A stretch of 64,000 nucleotides of DNA from Kribbella pratensis (GCF_004366075.1 NZ_SODU01000004.1:310001-374000); one strand, 5' to 3'; numbered from the stretch's first letter, positions 52,529-61,967 are shown. Notes: generated by a model from the sequence alone, not told the origin. Program-made: numbers and translations.

Positions 52529-53428
52529 ATGAAACCCATCATGAAGCAGCGAGTCCGGTACTACGACTCGGTCGGCAGCCGCGTGTTCGACGTACTGAAT
52601 GTCGTGGTGCTGACCGCACTGGCCCTGGTGACGGTGCTCCCACTGCTCTACGTGCTCGCCGGATCGTTCGCGACCGAGTCCGAGATCAGCTCGCGGCCGT
52701 TCTTCCTGTGGCCGCACAAGTTCGTCACCGACACGTACCACTACATCTTCTCCACCGACACGTTCGTCCGCGCGTTGCTGACGACGGTCGGTGTGACCGC
52801 GGTCGGCACGGTGATCCAGTTGCTGCTGACGCTGACCATGGCCTATCCCCTGGCGAAGCGGTTCCTGCCGGGGCGGGCGCTGGTGCTGAACCTGGTGATC
52901 TTCACGCTCGTGTTCAGCGGCGGCATGATCCCGACGTACCTCGTCGTCCGGGATCTGGGGTTGCTGGACTCCTACTGGGCGCTGATGCTGCCGCTGGCGA
53001 TCAACCCGTTCTACCTGATCGTGGTGAAGAGCTTCTTCCAGGAGTTGCCGGAGGCGCTCGAGGAAGCGGCCCGGATCGACGGGTGCAACGAGCTCAACGT
53101 GTTCCTGCGGATCGTGCTGCCGTTGTCGAAACCGATCATCGCGACGTTCTCGCTGTTCTACGCGGTCGGCATCTGGAACGACTACATGTCGCCGCTGCTC
53201 TACATCGACGACAGCAAGAAGTGGACGTTGCAGATGATCGTCCGCCAGTTGACCGCGGCGAACGCGGACTCCGCGAACGTGCTGCAGCAACTGGAGACGG
53301 TGACGTTCCCCGAGCAGGGCCTGAAGTTCGCGGTCGTCGTGGTCGCGACGCTGCCGATCCTGTTCTTCTACCCGTTCCTGCAGAAGCACTTCGCGAAGGG
53401 CGTGCTGATCGGGTCGGTGAAGGAATGA
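52529..53428 (+). CDS. Carbohydrate ABC transporter permease (LplC-like)
   Basis: The 299-residue second permease has six helices, the N-terminal cytosolic segment (YYDSVGSRVFDVLNVVVLTA) and the EAA motif ELPEALEEAARIDGCNELNV followed by LRIVLPLSKPIIATFSLF. The start ATG 52529 is behind GAGAGGAGG. The stop overlaps the start of the first lyase gene (ATGA), tying import and cleavage together. Confidence 0.92.
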   Translation: MKPIMKQRVRYYDSVGSRVFDVLNVVVLTALALVTVLPLLYVLAGSFATESEISSRPFFLWPHKFVTDTYHYIFSTDTFVRALLTTVGVTAVGTVIQLLLTLTMAYPLAKRFLPGRALVLNLVIFTLVFSGGMIPTYLVVRDLGLLDSYWALMLPLAINPFYLIVVKSFFQELPEALEEAARIDGCNELNVFLRIVLPLSKPIIATFSLFYAVGIWNDYMSPLLYIDDSKKWTLQMIVRQLTAANADSANVLQQLETVTFPEQGLKFAVVVVATLPILFFYPFLQKHFAKGVLIGSVKE

Positions 53429-56019
53429 CCACACTGCAATGGCTGGAAACACCTTGTCGACAAGGAGTTTCCTGGGGCGTCCCGTGGGCGCGAGGCACAG
53501 TTGCCGAGGGCACCGAGTTCAGGTTGTCCGACGGTACGCCGGTGCAGAGCTGGACGACTGCGAGGTGGCCGGACGGCTCGGTGAAGTGGTCCGCGCACGC
53601 GATCGGGCCGTCCGAGCAGCCCGAGTCGTCGTACGAGCTGGTCGTCGGTGCGCCCGCGATGCCGGCCCAGCCGGTTCAGGTGGAACCGGCCGACGGCGAG
53701 CTGCGAGTCACGACCGGATCCTTCGCGTGGGTGCTCAGGCAACCGGGGTTGATTGCATCGATCAGCTACGACGGTCAGGAAGTCGTGCGGGACGTTCGGC
53801 TGGTGAGCCTGCGGCAGGACGCTCCGGACGACGACCTGGGCGGAGCCCGGAAGCAAACGACCGCGACGGTGGATCGCATCACTGTGGAGCAGGACGGCCC
53901 GGTGCGGGCCGTCGTCCGGCTCGAGGGCAAGCACGGCGACTGGCTGCCGTTCTCGGTGCGGCTGTACTTCTACGCGGGCGCTGCCGACGTACGGATCGTG
54001 CACAGCTTCGTCTGGGACGGCGATCCGGACCGGGACTTCTTGGCCGGTCTGGGGCTCAGCGCGGACGTCGTGATGCGCGACGAGCCGCACAACCGCCATA
54101 TCCGGCTCGCGGGACCGTCGGGGTTCCTGACCGAGGCAGTGCGCGGTCTGACCGGTCTGCGTCGCGATCCGGGCGAAGAGGTACGACGTACCCAGGTCGC
54201 CGGCGGTGACGTAGAGGCGATCCCGAACCCGGAGGTGGCCGACCGCCTGCACCTCATCCCGCAGTGGAACGACTACACGCTCGACCAGACCAGTGCGGAC
54301 GGTTTCACGCTGCGGAAACGTACCGGCGCGGGACAGGGGTGGATCACCATCCCTTCCGGCACCAGAGCGCCCGGCTACGGGTACGTCGGCGGCGTGAGCG
54401 GCGGACTGGGCTTCGGGCTGCGTGATTTCTGGAAACTGCACCCGACCCGGCTGGACATCCGCAACGCAGCCACCGACGTCGCCACGGCCACAGTGTGGAT
54501 GTGGTCGCCCAGTGCGCCGGCCATGGACGTGCGCTACTGGCACGACGGCATGGACCAGGACACGTACGCCGAGCAGCTCGAAGGACTCGAGATCACCTAC
54601 GAGGACTACGAGCCGGGCTTCGGCAACGCACACGGTGTCGCCCGAACGCATGAGCTCAGCCTGCGGGTGCACAACACCACACCGTCAGCTGAGGACCTGT
54701 CGGAACACGCAGCGCTGCTCAACTCGCCTGGACTGCTCACTGTCTCTCCTGCACGTTTGCTGGAGGCAGGTGTGTTCGGCACCTGGAGTCTGCCCACTGC
54801 AGACCACCAGGACATCGAGGCCCGGCTGAACTTCCTCTTCCAGTACTACGTCGGTCAGCGCGAGCAACGCCGCTGGTACGGGTTCTGGGACTACGGCGAC
54901 GTCATGCACACCTACGACAGCGACCGGCACACGTGGCGGTACGACGTGGGCGGGTTCGCCTGGGACAACTCGGAGCTCTCCCCCGACCTGTGGCTCTGGT
55001 ACCAGTACCTGCGGACCGGGCGGGCCGACGTGTTCCGCTTCGCCGAGTCGATGACACGGCACACCGGTGAGGTCGACGTACATCACCTGGGCCGCTGGAA
55101 GGGCCTGGGGTCGCGTCACAACGTGCAGCACTGGGGCTGCAGTTGCAAGCAGGTGCGGATCTCCAGTGCGATCTACCGGCGCGTCTACTACTACCTGACC
55201 GCGGACGAGCGGACAGGTGACCTGATGGACGAGCTCGCGACGATCGAGGAGGCGTTCCTCGTCGTCGACCCGCAGCGCAAGGTGCGGCCGGACGTCTACT
55301 CCCCCGACCCGCACGCGCTGTCCATCGAGCTGGGCGTGGACTGGGGTGCGCTGGCCGCTGCGTGGCTCACGCGCTGGGAACGACACGGCGACGAGCGGGC
55401 CCGTGCACGGCTCGTGGGGACGATGTCCGACATCGCTGCGCTGCGCTACGGCTTCCTGACCGGTAGCGCGCGGCTGGATCTGTCCACGGGGCGGTTCGAC
55501 ACCAGCCGGGACACCATCGCGGTCTCCCACCTGTCCTCGCTCTTCGGGCTGCCCGAGATCTGTTCCGAGCTCATCGACCTGGACCTCGACGTACCGGGGT
55601 TCGAGAAGGCGTGGCTCGACTACTGCCGGCTGTACCTGCTGTCGCCTGAGGAGCAGACCGCAGAGCTCGGTCAGCCGTTGCAAGGCATCTCACTCGTCCA
55701 GGCGCACAGCCGGCTGGCCGCGTACGCCGCCGCGCGCACCGGCGACCCGGAGCTCGCCCGCCTTGCCTGGCGCAAGTTCTTCGTCGACGAAGGCGACCAG
55801 CTCAACCGCAACGCCATGCAACGCGAAGCCGAGTGGAAGACCACTCCCGTCGACGGCGCGCTGATGCCGGTCGACGAGGCCGCGTTCATCAGTACCAACG
55901 GCGCGTCGCAGTACGCGCTGGCAGCGATCCAGAACCTGTCCCTGATCCCCGAACACCGGAATGACTCCGGGAATGGCAAAGGTGGAACGGCATGGAGGTC
56001 TCCCGACGTACCGTCCTAG
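53425..56019 (+). CDS. PcRGLX/YetA-like exo-rhamnogalacturonan lyase, cytoplasmic
   Basis: The 864-residue protein starts at ATG 53425 (MTTLQWLETPCRQGVSWGVP), coupled to the permease stop, and has no signal peptide. It follows the PcRGLX/YetA pattern: an N-terminal beta domain (FRLSDGTPVQSWTTARWPDG, SVKWSAHAIGPSEQPESSYE), a central domain with GYGYVGGVSGGLGFGLRDFW and YEDYEPGFGNAHGVARTHEL, and an alpha-toroid with WYGFWDYGDVMHTYDSDRHT and WDNSELSPDLWLWYQYLRTG. The Penicillium enzyme cleaves rhamnogalacturonan-I from the end by beta-elimination. Being cytosolic it probably processes imported fragments. It overlaps its paralogue by 28 bp. Confidence 0.87.
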   Translation: MTTLQWLETPCRQGVSWGVPWARGTVAEGTEFRLSDGTPVQSWTTARWPDGSVKWSAHAIGPSEQPESSYELVVGAPAMPAQPVQVEPADGELRVTTGSFAWVLRQPGLIASISYDGQEVVRDVRLVSLRQDAPDDDLGGARKQTTATVDRITVEQDGPVRAVVRLEGKHGDWLPFSVRLYFYAGAADVRIVHSFVWDGDPDRDFLAGLGLSADVVMRDEPHNRHIRLAGPSGFLTEAVRGLTGLRRDPGEEVRRTQVAGGDVEAIPNPEVADRLHLIPQWNDYTLDQTSADGFTLRKRTGAGQGWITIPSGTRAPGYGYVGGVSGGLGFGLRDFWKLHPTRLDIRNAATDVATATVWMWSPSAPAMDVRYWHDGMDQDTYAEQLEGLEITYEDYEPGFGNAHGVARTHELSLRVHNTTPSAEDLSEHAALLNSPGLLTVSPARLLEAGVFGTWSLPTADHQDIEARLNFLFQYYVGQREQRRWYGFWDYGDVMHTYDSDRHTWRYDVGGFAWDNSELSPDLWLWYQYLRTGRADVFRFAESMTRHTGEVDVHHLGRWKGLGSRHNVQHWGCSCKQVRISSAIYRRVYYYLTADERTGDLMDELATIEEAFLVVDPQRKVRPDVYSPDPHALSIELGVDWGALAAAWLTRWERHGDERARARLVGTMSDIAALRYGFLTGSARLDLSTGRFDTSRDTIAVSHLSSLFGLPEICSELIDLDLDVPGFEKAWLDYCRLYLLSPEEQTAELGQPLQGISLVQAHSRLAAYAAARTGDPELARLAWRKFFVDEGDQLNRNAMQREAEWKTTPVDGALMPVDEAAFISTNGASQYALAAIQNLSLIPEHRNDSGNGKGGTAWRSPDVPS

Positions 56020-58685
56020 CAGGTATGGCCGCCGTACCTGCGGTGTCCCTGCTCGACAACATCCAACCCGCCGCGGCTGCTGAGGCTTCCGACGTGAAGC
56101 TCACCTGGCTGGAAGGCAAGCCCACCACAGCGGCTGTCACCACCTGGGGCACGCCCTGGCCCAAGGGCGCCGTACCAGCGAACCAGTCGTTCGCACTCAA
56201 GTCAGCTGACGGCGCCGACGTACCCGTTCAGAGCTGGCCGACCGCGTACTGGCCGGACGGCTCCCTCAAGTGGAGTGCGCACGCGATCGCAGTGGATTCA
56301 CCTGCCGAGTCGTACACGCTCGGCCCGGGTACGGCGACCGCGCCGGCACGTCCCGTCACGGTGCAGAACGAGAAGCTGTACGTCGACGTCGACACCGGCG
56401 TGATCAAGGCGCGGATCCGGAAGAGCGGGACCGAGCTCATCAGTCACATCTGGCGTGGTGACGTGCTGATCGCGCGCAAGGGCGTGCTCGTCAACCTGAA
56501 GCAGGACAAGATCGCCGAGGACGAGGTCGGCGGCGCGGTCCGGGAGCAGTACGACAGCGACATCCAGAAAGTCACCGTCGAGCAGGCCGGCCCTGTGCGT
56601 GCGGTGGTGAAGATCGAAGGCCGGCACAAGTCACGCAAGGGCCTGACCTGGTTGCCGTTCTCGGTCCGGCTGTACTTCGTGGCCGGTGCGGAGAACGTGC
56701 GGATGGTGCACACGTTCGTCTACGACCGCGACGGGCAGAAGGACTACATCGCCGGGCTCGGTGTGCGCTTCTCGGTGCCGATGCGCGACGCGGCGTACGA
56801 CCGGCATGTGCGCTTCGTCGGCGAGGGGCACGGGATGGTGTCCGAGGCGGTGAAGGGCATCACCGGTCTGCGGCGGGACCCGGGTGCCGTCGTACGGGCC
56901 GCGCAGATCGCCGGGACGAAGCTGCCGGATCCGGCGACGTGGGACCAGCGGGTGACGACCCGGCTGCAGTACATCCCCGAGTGGGGTGACTACTCGCTGA
57001 ACCAGTTGACCGCGGACGGGTTCACGGTGAAGAAGCGGACCGCGAAGGGGTACGGCTGGGTCTCCGTCGACCAGGGCAAACGCGCCTCCGGGCTCGGGTA
57101 CGTCGGCGGCGTGAGCGGCGGATTCGCCTTCGGACTCAGGGATTTCTGGCAGCGGCACCCGACGCAGCTGGACGTCCGGAAGGCAGCGACCGAGGAAGCC
57201 GAGGTGACCGTGTGGCTGTGGTCGCCGGCCGCCGGTGCGATGGACACGCGGTTCTACCACGACGGCATGGGCCAGGACACCTACCCGGAGCAGCTCGAGG
57301 GCCTCAACATCACCTATGAGGACTACGAGCCCGGGTTCGGTACGCCGTACGGCATCGCCCGGACGTCCGAACTGACGTTCTGGGCGCTGGAGGCGACGCC
57401 GTCGGCTGCGCGGCTGGGTGACCTGGCCGACCAGGTGCGGACGCCACCGCAGCTCATCGACCCGGTGGACCAACTGGTGAGCTCCCGGGTGTTCGGTGGG
57501 CTGTTCAGCCCGGTGGACCGGTCCGTGCCGGCGAAGAAGGCGATCGAGGACCACCTGGACTTCCTGTTCGACTACTACCGCGGGCAGGTCGAGTCGCGGC
57601 ACTGGTACGGGTTCTGGGACTACGGCGACATCATGCACACGTTCGACGAGGACCGGCTGGTGTGGCGGTACGACGTGGGCGGGTACGCATGGGACAACTC
57701 GGAGCTGTCACCGGACCTCTGGCTCTGGTATGCATTCCTGCGGTCCGGTCGTGCCGACATCTTCCGGTTCGCGGAGGCGATGACGCGACACACCGGTGAG
57801 GTCGACGTCTACCACCTTGGTCAGTGGGCCGGCCTGGGTACGCGGCACGGCGTACAGCACTGGGCGGACAGCGCGAAGCAGCAGCGGATCAGTACGGCGG
57901 CGTACCGGCGGTTCTACTACTATCTGACGGCCGACGAACGTACTGGCGACCTGCTGTCGGAGCTGGTGGACTCGGACAAGACGTTCCTGGTGCTGGACCC
58001 ACTGCGCAAGATCAGGACCGAGCCCTACACACCTGACCCGCATGCGCTGTCCATCGGCCTCGGTACGGACTGGAGCGGTCTGGCTGCTGCCTGGCTGACC
58101 GAGTGGGAGCGGCAAGGGCCCAAGGCTGCTGTAGCGAAGGCCAAGCTGCTCGGGACGATGGAGACGATCGGGGCGATGCCGAACGGGTTCGTCACCGGCA
58201 GCGGGCTGTACGACCTCGACACGGGTCGCTTCGCACCAGTGACCGAGAAGATCGTCAGCGTGTCCCATCTGAGCGCCATGTTCGGCGAGGTGGAGATCTG
58301 CGCCGAGCTGATCGACCTGGTGGACATGCCCGCCTTCGAGGCCGCCTGGCTGCAGTACTGCCGGCTGTTCAACGGCACCCGCGCCGAGCAGACGGAGGAG
58401 TGCGGTGCGTACTTCGGCAATCTGATCCTGCGGCAGGGACACGCCCGGTTGACGGCGTACGCCGCTGTCCGGCTGAACCGGGACGACCTGGCTGCTCGAG
58501 CGTGGAAGGACTTCTACACCGGCGACGGCTACGCCCCGAACCTCCCGTGGACCGCCGAGGACGTGAACACGACGCTCAACCCCACCAAGGCCGCCAAGTG
58601 GGTCTCCACCAACACCACAGCCCTCTACGGCCTCGCCGCCATCCAGACCCTTGCTCTGGTCGGCGACAAGATTGTGAACCCGTGA
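55992..58685 (+). CDS. PcRGLX/YetA-like exo-rhamnogalacturonan lyase, Tat-exported
   Basis: The 897-residue protein is a close paralogue of the preceding lyase, similar over its whole length. It opens with a twin-arginine signal (MEVSRRTVLAGMAAVPAVSL, cleavage near PAAAA). Matching blocks include VQSWPTAYWPDGSLKWSAHA, GLGYVGGVSGGFAFGLRDFW, HWYGFWDYGDIMHTFDEDRL (about 536 on) and AWDNSELSPDLWLWYAFLRS. The gene starts inside the end of the upstream paralogue. The pair can thus act on both sides of the membrane. Catalytic residues cannot be named with certainty from sequence alone. Confidence 0.87.
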   Translation: MEVSRRTVLAGMAAVPAVSLLDNIQPAAAAEASDVKLTWLEGKPTTAAVTTWGTPWPKGAVPANQSFALKSADGADVPVQSWPTAYWPDGSLKWSAHAIAVDSPAESYTLGPGTATAPARPVTVQNEKLYVDVDTGVIKARIRKSGTELISHIWRGDVLIARKGVLVNLKQDKIAEDEVGGAVREQYDSDIQKVTVEQAGPVRAVVKIEGRHKSRKGLTWLPFSVRLYFVAGAENVRMVHTFVYDRDGQKDYIAGLGVRFSVPMRDAAYDRHVRFVGEGHGMVSEAVKGITGLRRDPGAVVRAAQIAGTKLPDPATWDQRVTTRLQYIPEWGDYSLNQLTADGFTVKKRTAKGYGWVSVDQGKRASGLGYVGGVSGGFAFGLRDFWQRHPTQLDVRKAATEEAEVTVWLWSPAAGAMDTRFYHDGMGQDTYPEQLEGLNITYEDYEPGFGTPYGIARTSELTFWALEATPSAARLGDLADQVRTPPQLIDPVDQLVSSRVFGGLFSPVDRSVPAKKAIEDHLDFLFDYYRGQVESRHWYGFWDYGDIMHTFDEDRLVWRYDVGGYAWDNSELSPDLWLWYAFLRSGRADIFRFAEAMTRHTGEVDVYHLGQWAGLGTRHGVQHWADSAKQQRISTAAYRRFYYYLTADERTGDLLSELVDSDKTFLVLDPLRKIRTEPYTPDPHALSIGLGTDWSGLAAAWLTEWERQGPKAAVAKAKLLGTMETIGAMPNGFVTGSGLYDLDTGRFAPVTEKIVSVSHLSAMFGEVEICAELIDLVDMPAFEAAWLQYCRLFNGTRAEQTEECGAYFGNLILRQGHARLTAYAAVRLNRDDLAARAWKDFYTGDGYAPNLPWTAEDVNTTLNPTKAAKWVSTNTTALYGLAAIQTLALVGDKIVNP

Positions 58686-58686
58686 C

Positions 58687-59697
58687 GTGGCCGCCATGCT
58701 GCGTTTACTCACCGCTGGGGTCGTGCTGGCCTTCGGCGTACAACCGATGACGGCTGCAGCGGCGGTCCCGGCGGAGTGCACCGGCGAGGCGCCGGTCACC
58801 TGCACGTACGACGTCCCGCCGGGCGACTACGACGTGAAGGTGGTCCTGGGCAGCGCGCGGGAACCTGTCGAGGTACTCGCGGAGGCCCGGCGGCTGATGG
58901 TGTCCGAGAGCTCGGAGCCGGTCCTGCGCTTCACGGTCAATGTGCGGGAACCGGAGGGACAGCAGAACGGGTTCGGTGGACCAGGTACGCCGGGCCTCAC
59001 GTTGCGCTTGTCCGGGCCGGCTCCACTGAACGTCGTCGTGACACCGGCGCCGGTCAGCACGCGACGGCTGTTCCTGGCCGGCGACTCCACAGTCACCGAC
59101 CAGGAGACAGCGCCGTACACGGGCTGGGGCCAACGACTACCGAGCCACTTCGGCCAGGAGTTGTCGGTGGTGAACCACTCGGGATCAGGTGAGAGCACGG
59201 TCTCGTTCCTCGCCGAGCCTGCAATGTGGGAGGCGCTGCGGCCACAGCTCGGGCCGCGGGACGTCGTACTCGTCCAGTTCGCCCACAACGACAAGCAGAC
59301 GACCGCTGCGCAGTACCGGGCCAACCTGACCGAGATCGTGTCCGGCATCCGCTCCACCGGCGCGACCCCCGTCCTGGTGACGCCGATCGTGCGCCGGTGG
59401 TTCACCGGGACGAAGCTCAACTCGACGGGCCTGATCGTCAACGGTCTGGGCGTCGACCTCCCGGCCGAGATGCGCTCGGTCGCGGCGGCCGAGCACGTCG
59501 ACCTCATCGATCTCACGGCACGCACGCAGGCCGTCGTCGAGGCGCTCGGGCCGGAGGCCGCCAAGGCGCTGTACCTGACCCGTGAGAAGCGCGACGACAC
59601 CCACACGTCCGAGTACGGCGCCACCGTCTACGCCGGACTGGTCGCGGAAGATCTCGCGGCCCTGAACCTGATCGACGACCGTTACTGGAACCGATAG
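58687..59697 (+). CDS. Secreted rhamnogalacturonan acetylesterase-like SGNH hydrolase (YesT-like)
   Basis: The 336-residue protein has a signal peptide (LLTAGVVLAFGVQPMTAAAA) and an N-terminal beta domain (about 30-120). Its SGNH/GDSL esterase domain has LFLAGDSTVTDQETAPYTGW (Ser), the Gly block VVNHSGSGESTVSFLA, VQFAHNDKQTTAAQYRANLT (Asn) and REKRDDTHTSEYGATVYAGL (Asp/His). This fits rhamnogalacturonan acetylesterases, which strip acetyl groups from RG-I before lyases act. The start is GTG 58687 or ATG 58696. It ends the operon. Confidence 0.87.
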   Translation: MAAMLRLLTAGVVLAFGVQPMTAAAAVPAECTGEAPVTCTYDVPPGDYDVKVVLGSAREPVEVLAEARRLMVSESSEPVLRFTVNVREPEGQQNGFGGPGTPGLTLRLSGPAPLNVVVTPAPVSTRRLFLAGDSTVTDQETAPYTGWGQRLPSHFGQELSVVNHSGSGESTVSFLAEPAMWEALRPQLGPRDVVLVQFAHNDKQTTAAQYRANLTEIVSGIRSTGATPVLVTPIVRRWFTGTKLNSTGLIVNGLGVDLPAEMRSVAAAEHVDLIDLTARTQAVVEALGPEAAKALYLTREKRDDTHTSEYGATVYAGLVAEDLAALNLIDDRYWNR

Positions 59698-59763
59698 CAA
59701 CTTTTCCGGCCCCGCCGGCATCTCTCTCATATCTGCACTGACGTGTGCGGGAGGGGGAGCAAG

Positions 59764-60561
59764 ATGCTGAAACGTCGTACAGCGGCCGGCGCGATGGTGG
59801 GTGTGCTGGTCGTACTTGTCGCTGGTTGCCAGGGATCCGACCCGGCAACCAGCGACAACCTGGGGACCACGCCGACACCCACCCCGACGGCAACGTCCGT
59901 CACGCCGTCTCCGGTGGTGACACCGTCCACGCCGCCTGCCAGTACGCCGGCGAGCACGATCGCCGGGCTGTCCTCCGCGAAGATCCTGGCCAAGACCCAG
60001 GCCGCCGCGAAGGCCGCGACCAGCGTCCGGATGAAGGGTTCGATGACCGACGACGGCGACCGGATCGTGCTGGACATCCGGCTCGCGAAGGCCGGCGGTC
60101 AGGGCACGATGAGCATCAACGGCGCCGCGTTCTCGCTGATCGTCCTGGACAAGACGGCGTACCTGAAGATCAGCGACAAGTTCTGGCGTGCCCAGATCAA
60201 GAAGAAGGCCGACGCGGATGCCGTGATCGGGCTCGTCGGGGGCCGCTGGATCAAGACGTCCCTGACCGACCAGGATCTCGGTGAGCTCGCGGCGTTCGCC
60301 AGCAAGCCGAAGTTCTTCGACACGCTGTTCGAGCCGACCGGCACGCTCCGCAAGACCGCGCCGCGGACCGTCGACGGCGTCACCGCGATCGGTCTCCGCG
60401 ACACCGACGGCACCCTCTGGGTCGACACCGTCACCGCGCGCCCGGTCCGCCTCGAGTCGTCCGGCACCGACGCGCTGACGTTCTCCGAGTACAACCAGGT
60501 CGCAACGCCGAAGGCCCCGCCGGCCGCTCAGGTGATCGACGGCAAGGCCCTCGGCATGTGA
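59764..60561 (+). CDS. Lipoprotein, LppX/LprG-like fold (probable)
   Basis: The 265-residue protein starts at ATG 59764, behind GGGAGGGGGAGC. It has a lipobox (VLVVLVAGC), a Thr/Pro/Ser linker (about 30-65) and a beta-sheet domain (ATSVRMKGSMTDDGDRIVLD, GGQGTMSINGAAFSLIVLDK, WVDTVTARPVRLESSGTDAL). That pattern is shared with LppX/LprA/F/G-type and related actinobacterial lipoproteins, which bind lipids; the ligand is unknown. It is convergent with yebC, with only three bases between stops. It is probably not part of the rhamnogalacturonan locus. Confidence 0.75.
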   Translation: MLKRRTAAGAMVGVLVVLVAGCQGSDPATSDNLGTTPTPTPTATSVTPSPVVTPSTPPASTPASTIAGLSSAKILAKTQAAAKAATSVRMKGSMTDDGDRIVLDIRLAKAGGQGTMSINGAAFSLIVLDKTAYLKISDKFWRAQIKKKADADAVIGLVGGRWIKTSLTDQDLGELAAFASKPKFFDTLFEPTGTLRKTAPRTVDGVTAIGLRDTDGTLWVDTVTARPVRLESSGTDALTFSEYNQVATPKAPPAAQVIDGKALGM

Positions 60562-60564
60562 ATC

Positions 60565-61329
60565 TCAGGCGTTGGCGGCTTCCATGATCTCGTCGCTGAC
60601 GTCGAAGTTCGCGTACACGTTCTGGACGTCGTCGCTGTCCTCGAGGGCGTCGATCAGGCGGAAGATCTTGCCGGCGCCGTCGGCGTCCAGTTCGACCGTC
60701 ATCGACGGGACGAACTGGACGTCGGCGGAGTCGTAGTCGATCCCGGCGTCCTGCAGCGCGGTCCGGGCCGCGACCATGTCGGTGGCCTCGGTGACGACCT
60801 CCCAGGACTCGCCGAGGTCGTTGACCTCGTCGGCGCCGGCCTCGAGCACGGCCTCCATCACGTCGTCCTCGGACAGCGACCTGCCGTCCTGGTCCTTGGC
60901 GACGACGATCACGCCCTTGCGGTTGAACAGGTACGCGACCGAGTTCGGGTCGGCGAGCGATCCGCCGTTGCGCGTCATCGCCGTCCGGACGTCCGCGGCG
61001 GCCCGGTTCCGGTTGTCGGTGAGGCACTCGACCAGCATCGCCACGCCGTTCGGGCCGTAGCCCTCGTACATGATCGTCTGGTACTCCGCGCCGCCCGCCT
61101 CGGCACCGGAGCCGCGCTTGACCGCGCGGTCGATGTTGTCGTTCGGGACCGAGGACTTCTTCGCCTTCTGGATGGCGTCGTACAGCGTCGGGTTCCCGCC
61201 AGGGTCGCCACCGCCCATCCGGGCGGCCACCTCGATGTTCTTGATCAGCTTCGCGAAGAGCTTGCCGCGCTTCGCGTCGATGACGGCCTTCTTGTGCTTC
61301 GTGGTGGCCCACTTGGAGTGGCCTGACAT
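60565..61329 (-). CDS. yebC: YebC/PmpR-family transcriptional regulator
   Basis: The 254-residue protein opens MSGHSKWATTKHKKAVIDAK, the family signature, then LIKNIEVAARMGGGDPGGNP, YEGYGPNGVAMLVECLTDNR and NRKGVIVVAKD. YebC-family members have been described as transcription factors and as translation helpers at proline stretches. In actinomycetes the gene normally lies between pdxT and ruvC; here pdxT is still upstream but ruvC is 16.7 kb away. Confidence 0.95.
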   Translation of the reverse strand: MSGHSKWATTKHKKAVIDAKRGKLFAKLIKNIEVAARMGGGDPGGNPTLYDAIQKAKKSSVPNDNIDRAVKRGSGAEAGGAEYQTIMYEGYGPNGVAMLVECLTDNRNRAAADVRTAMTRNGGSLADPNSVAYLFNRKGVIVVAKDQDGRSLSEDDVMEAVLEAGADEVNDLGESWEVVTEATDMVAARTALQDAGIDYDSADVQFVPSMTVELDADGAGKIFRLIDALEDSDDVQNVYANFDVSDEIMEAANA

Positions 61330-61373
61330 GGCGAACCCAACCCTTCTACCGCTGCAACTGACCTACGAACGAC

Positions 61374-61967
61374 TCAGCGGCCGCGGACCAGCTCGGCGAA
61401 GTAGCCGTGCAGCCTGGCGTCCCCGGTCATCTCCGGATGGAACGACGTGGCCAGCAGCCGGTCGTGGCGAACCGCGACGATCCTACCCGTGGCGGGTCCC
61501 GACCTCACCGTCGACAATACCTCCACGTCCCTCCCGACGCGCTCCACCCACGGTGCCCGGATGAACACGGCGTGGTACGGCGAGTCCAGCGCAGCGAACT
61601 CCAGGTCCGCCTCGAACGAGTCCACCTGCCGCCCGAACGCGTTCCGGCGGACCGTCACGTCGAGCCCGCCGAGCGTCTCCTGGTCCGCGGTCCCGCCGGT
61701 GATCTCGTTCGCCAGCATGATCATTCCGGCGCAGGTGCCGAACACCGGCATCCCGTCCGCGATCCGCTTCTGCAGCGGCTCGAACAGTTCGAACGCCCGG
61801 GCCAGCTTGTCCATCGTGGTCGACTCGCCACCCGGCAGCACCATCGCGTCGACCTCCGCCAGCTCGGACGGACGCCGTACGGCGCGACCCTCGACACCGA
61901 CCTGGGCCAGCATGGCCAGGTGCTCGCGCACGTTCCCCTGCAACGCGAAGACGCCGATCACTGTCAT
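61374..61967 (-). CDS. pdxT: Pyridoxal 5'-phosphate synthase glutaminase subunit PdxT
   Basis: PdxT supplies ammonia from glutamine to PdxS. The 197-residue class I glutaminase has MTVIGVFALQGNVREHLAML, the GGESTT loop, the nucleophile in VFGTCAGMIMLANE and the TSFHPEMTGD His/Glu pair. ATG 61967 overlaps the stop of the small upstream gene (ATGA). yebC follows after 44 bp. Confidence 0.96.
   Translation of the reverse strand: MTVIGVFALQGNVREHLAMLAQVGVEGRAVRRPSELAEVDAMVLPGGESTTMDKLARAFELFEPLQKRIADGMPVFGTCAGMIMLANEITGGTADQETLGGLDVTVRRNAFGRQVDSFEADLEFAALDSPYHAVFIRAPWVERVGRDVEVLSTVRSGPATGRIVAVRHDRLLATSFHPEMTGDARLHGYFAELVRGR

Noticed and set aside
52708..53424. Fusion of a permease segment to the first lyase
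   Set aside because: The extra 239 codons are a shifted frame of the permease gene; the lyase starts at ATG 53425, overlapping the permease stop.
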